From contig NZ_JAIVFP010000001.1 in the NCBI RefSeq assembly GCF_022760755.1, positions 3,514,001-3,578,000 on the forward strand: DNA of 64,000 nt. The letters are read 5' to 3'. The notes below the pieces were generated by a model. That model saw only the letters and a program-made list of their open reading frames with translations. It ran no database searches and was not told the DNA's origin. Shown here one piece after another: positions 63,388 to 64,000 of the stretch. How positions within the stretch are numbered: position 1 is the stretch's first letter; each line of letters begins with the position of its first letter. The stretch is from Candidatus Rhodoblastus alkanivorans (GTDB taxonomy: Bacteria; Pseudomonadota; Alphaproteobacteria; Rhizobiales; Beijerinckiaceae). Made by a program: the position numbers and the translations under genes.

Positions 63388-64000
63388 ATGCTCCAGACGC
63401 CCCATCCCTTCGCCCGCTTCATCGCGATCCTCGGGCGCGGCAGGAATCTTTCGCGCGCGCTCACCGTCGAGGAGGCGGAAGAGGCGATGACCATGATCCT
63501 CGCCGGCGACGTCCTGCCCGAACAGCTCGGCGCCTTTCTCATGCTGCTGCGCATAAAGGAGGAAAGCCCGAGCGAACTCGCGGGCTTCGTCAAAGCCGTG
63601 CGCAAGACCCTGCCCGCGCCCGAGCCCGGGCTCGTCGCGGTCGACTGGTCGTCCTACGCCGGCAAGAAGCGCCAGCTGCTCTGGTTCCTGCTCGCGGCGC
63701 TCTCCCTGGTGCAGGCCGGCCATTCCGTCTTCATGCACGGCTTCGACGGCCACACCCCCGGCCGGCTCTATACCGGCGAGGTTCTCACCGAGCTCGGCCT
63801 CGCGGTCGCGCCTGATTTCCCGACCGCGACCCGCGCGCTGCGCCAGAGCGGCTTCGCCTATATGGATCTTTCCGCGATCTCCGCGCCGCTCGCCCGCATG
63901 ATGGGCTTCAAGCCGATCCTCGGCCTGCGCTCGCCGATCCATACGCTCGCGCGGATGATCAATCCCTTCGGCGCGCCGGTTCTGCCGCAGGGCATTTTCC
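63388..64000 (+). CDS. TrpD2-like phosphoribosyltransferase-family protein (YbiB type), 5' part (partial)
   Basis: The first 204 residues of a gene that leaves the window. It begins MLQTPHPFARFIAILGRGRN, then EEAEEAMTMILAGDVLPEQLGAFLMLLRIKEESPSELAGFVKAVR, the N-terminal helical domain of anthranilate phosphoribosyltransferase relatives, and the catalytic domain up to LGLRSPIHTLARMINP. TrpD2/YbiB proteins bind nucleic acid and are not tryptophan enzymes; in alphaproteobacteria they often sit beside nitrogen or sulfur assimilation genes. AAGGGG lies 7 bases before the ATG. Confidence 0.85.
   Translation, partial: MLQTPHPFARFIAILGRGRNLSRALTVEEAEEAMTMILAGDVLPEQLGAFLMLLRIKEESPSELAGFVKAVRKTLPAPEPGLVAVDWSSYAGKKRQLLWFLLAALSLVQAGHSVFMHGFDGHTPGRLYTGEVLTELGLAVAPDFPTATRALRQSGFAYMDLSAISAPLARMMGFKPILGLRSPIHTLARMINPFGAPVLPQGIF

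Overview
The window is about 64 kb of GC-rich bacterial chromosome. A MipZ-type division ATPase, an ECF sigma factor paired with an NrsF anti-sigma factor, a FixL/FixJ-like pair and a fused LplT-PlsC-Aas protein point to Alphaproteobacteria, probably Hyphomicrobiales. MenA, an rDsr-type sulfite reductase subunit, an Isp-type [NiFe]-hydrogenase and a second hydrogenase-like complex suggest a facultatively anaerobic or phototrophic, hydrogen- and sulfur-using member, perhaps close to Rhodoblastus/Beijerinckiaceae. The genus is inference. I saw no rRNA, tRNA, CRISPR array, insertion sequence or prophage.

Layout. 1-1389: 5' part of a large glycine-rich secreted protein (minus strand, leaves the window). 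2.0-5.0 kb: cysE, an alpha/beta hydrolase, nrsF and an ECF sigma factor. 5.1-7.7 kb: a divergent bufferin-type metallophore operon (BufA1 precursor, fused BufB-BufC, DoxX) with matching SigF-like promoter motifs on both sides of the divergent gap. 7.8-11.4 kb: housekeeping genes including mipZ and a glutathione peroxidase. 11.4-21.8 kb: an exopolysaccharide locus (Wzc-like, Wza-like, priming transferase, Wzy-like, three GT4 enzymes) without a flippase. 21.8-34.7 kb: AsmA-like, LysR, a hydrolase-phosphoribosyltransferase fusion, a FixL/FixJ-like pair, small secreted proteins, a PLP-fold protein lacking its lysine, menA with a START-domain partner, and an SDR. 34.9-41.6 kb: the acyltransferase fusion, a RES/Xre toxin-antitoxin pair, a CoA-binding protein, trxC and a coiled-coil protein.

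41.8-48.9 kb (minus strand): a six-gene HyfBCEFGI-like membrane complex. Its small subunit keeps the four N2-cluster cysteines, but its large subunit has lost the CxxC pairs that bind Ni-Fe, so it is hydrogenase-related and unlikely to be a hydrogenase. 49-54.4 kb: Xre regulator, dinB, a DUF971 protein, a stand-alone dsrA with its own terminator and no dsrB beside it, an Mrp-type Fe-S carrier and an ICMT-like methyltransferase. 54.4-60.7 kb (minus strand): a complete group 1e (Isp-type) uptake hydrogenase operon: maturation protease, HupH-like chaperone, small subunit, Isp1, Isp2, large subunit, followed by a c'-type cytochrome. 60.9-64 kb: a FadL-type porin, and divergent from it a TauE/SafE exporter and a TrpD2-like gene cut by the window edge.

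Functional threads: (i) metal/oxidative-stress-controlled RiPP metallophore production; (ii) capsule or EPS synthesis; (iii) redox energy conservation, where the Isp1/Isp2 pair resembles DsrM/DsrK of the sulfite reductase system and lies 4 kb from an orphan DsrA. Dispersed REP-like elements (9265, 29762, 56688) and a 51-bp repeat overlapping the stop codons of cysE and the hyfI-like gene are shared across the window. Start codons were often moved inside the longest open frame to fit family length and Shine-Dalgarno sites; this is stated where done.
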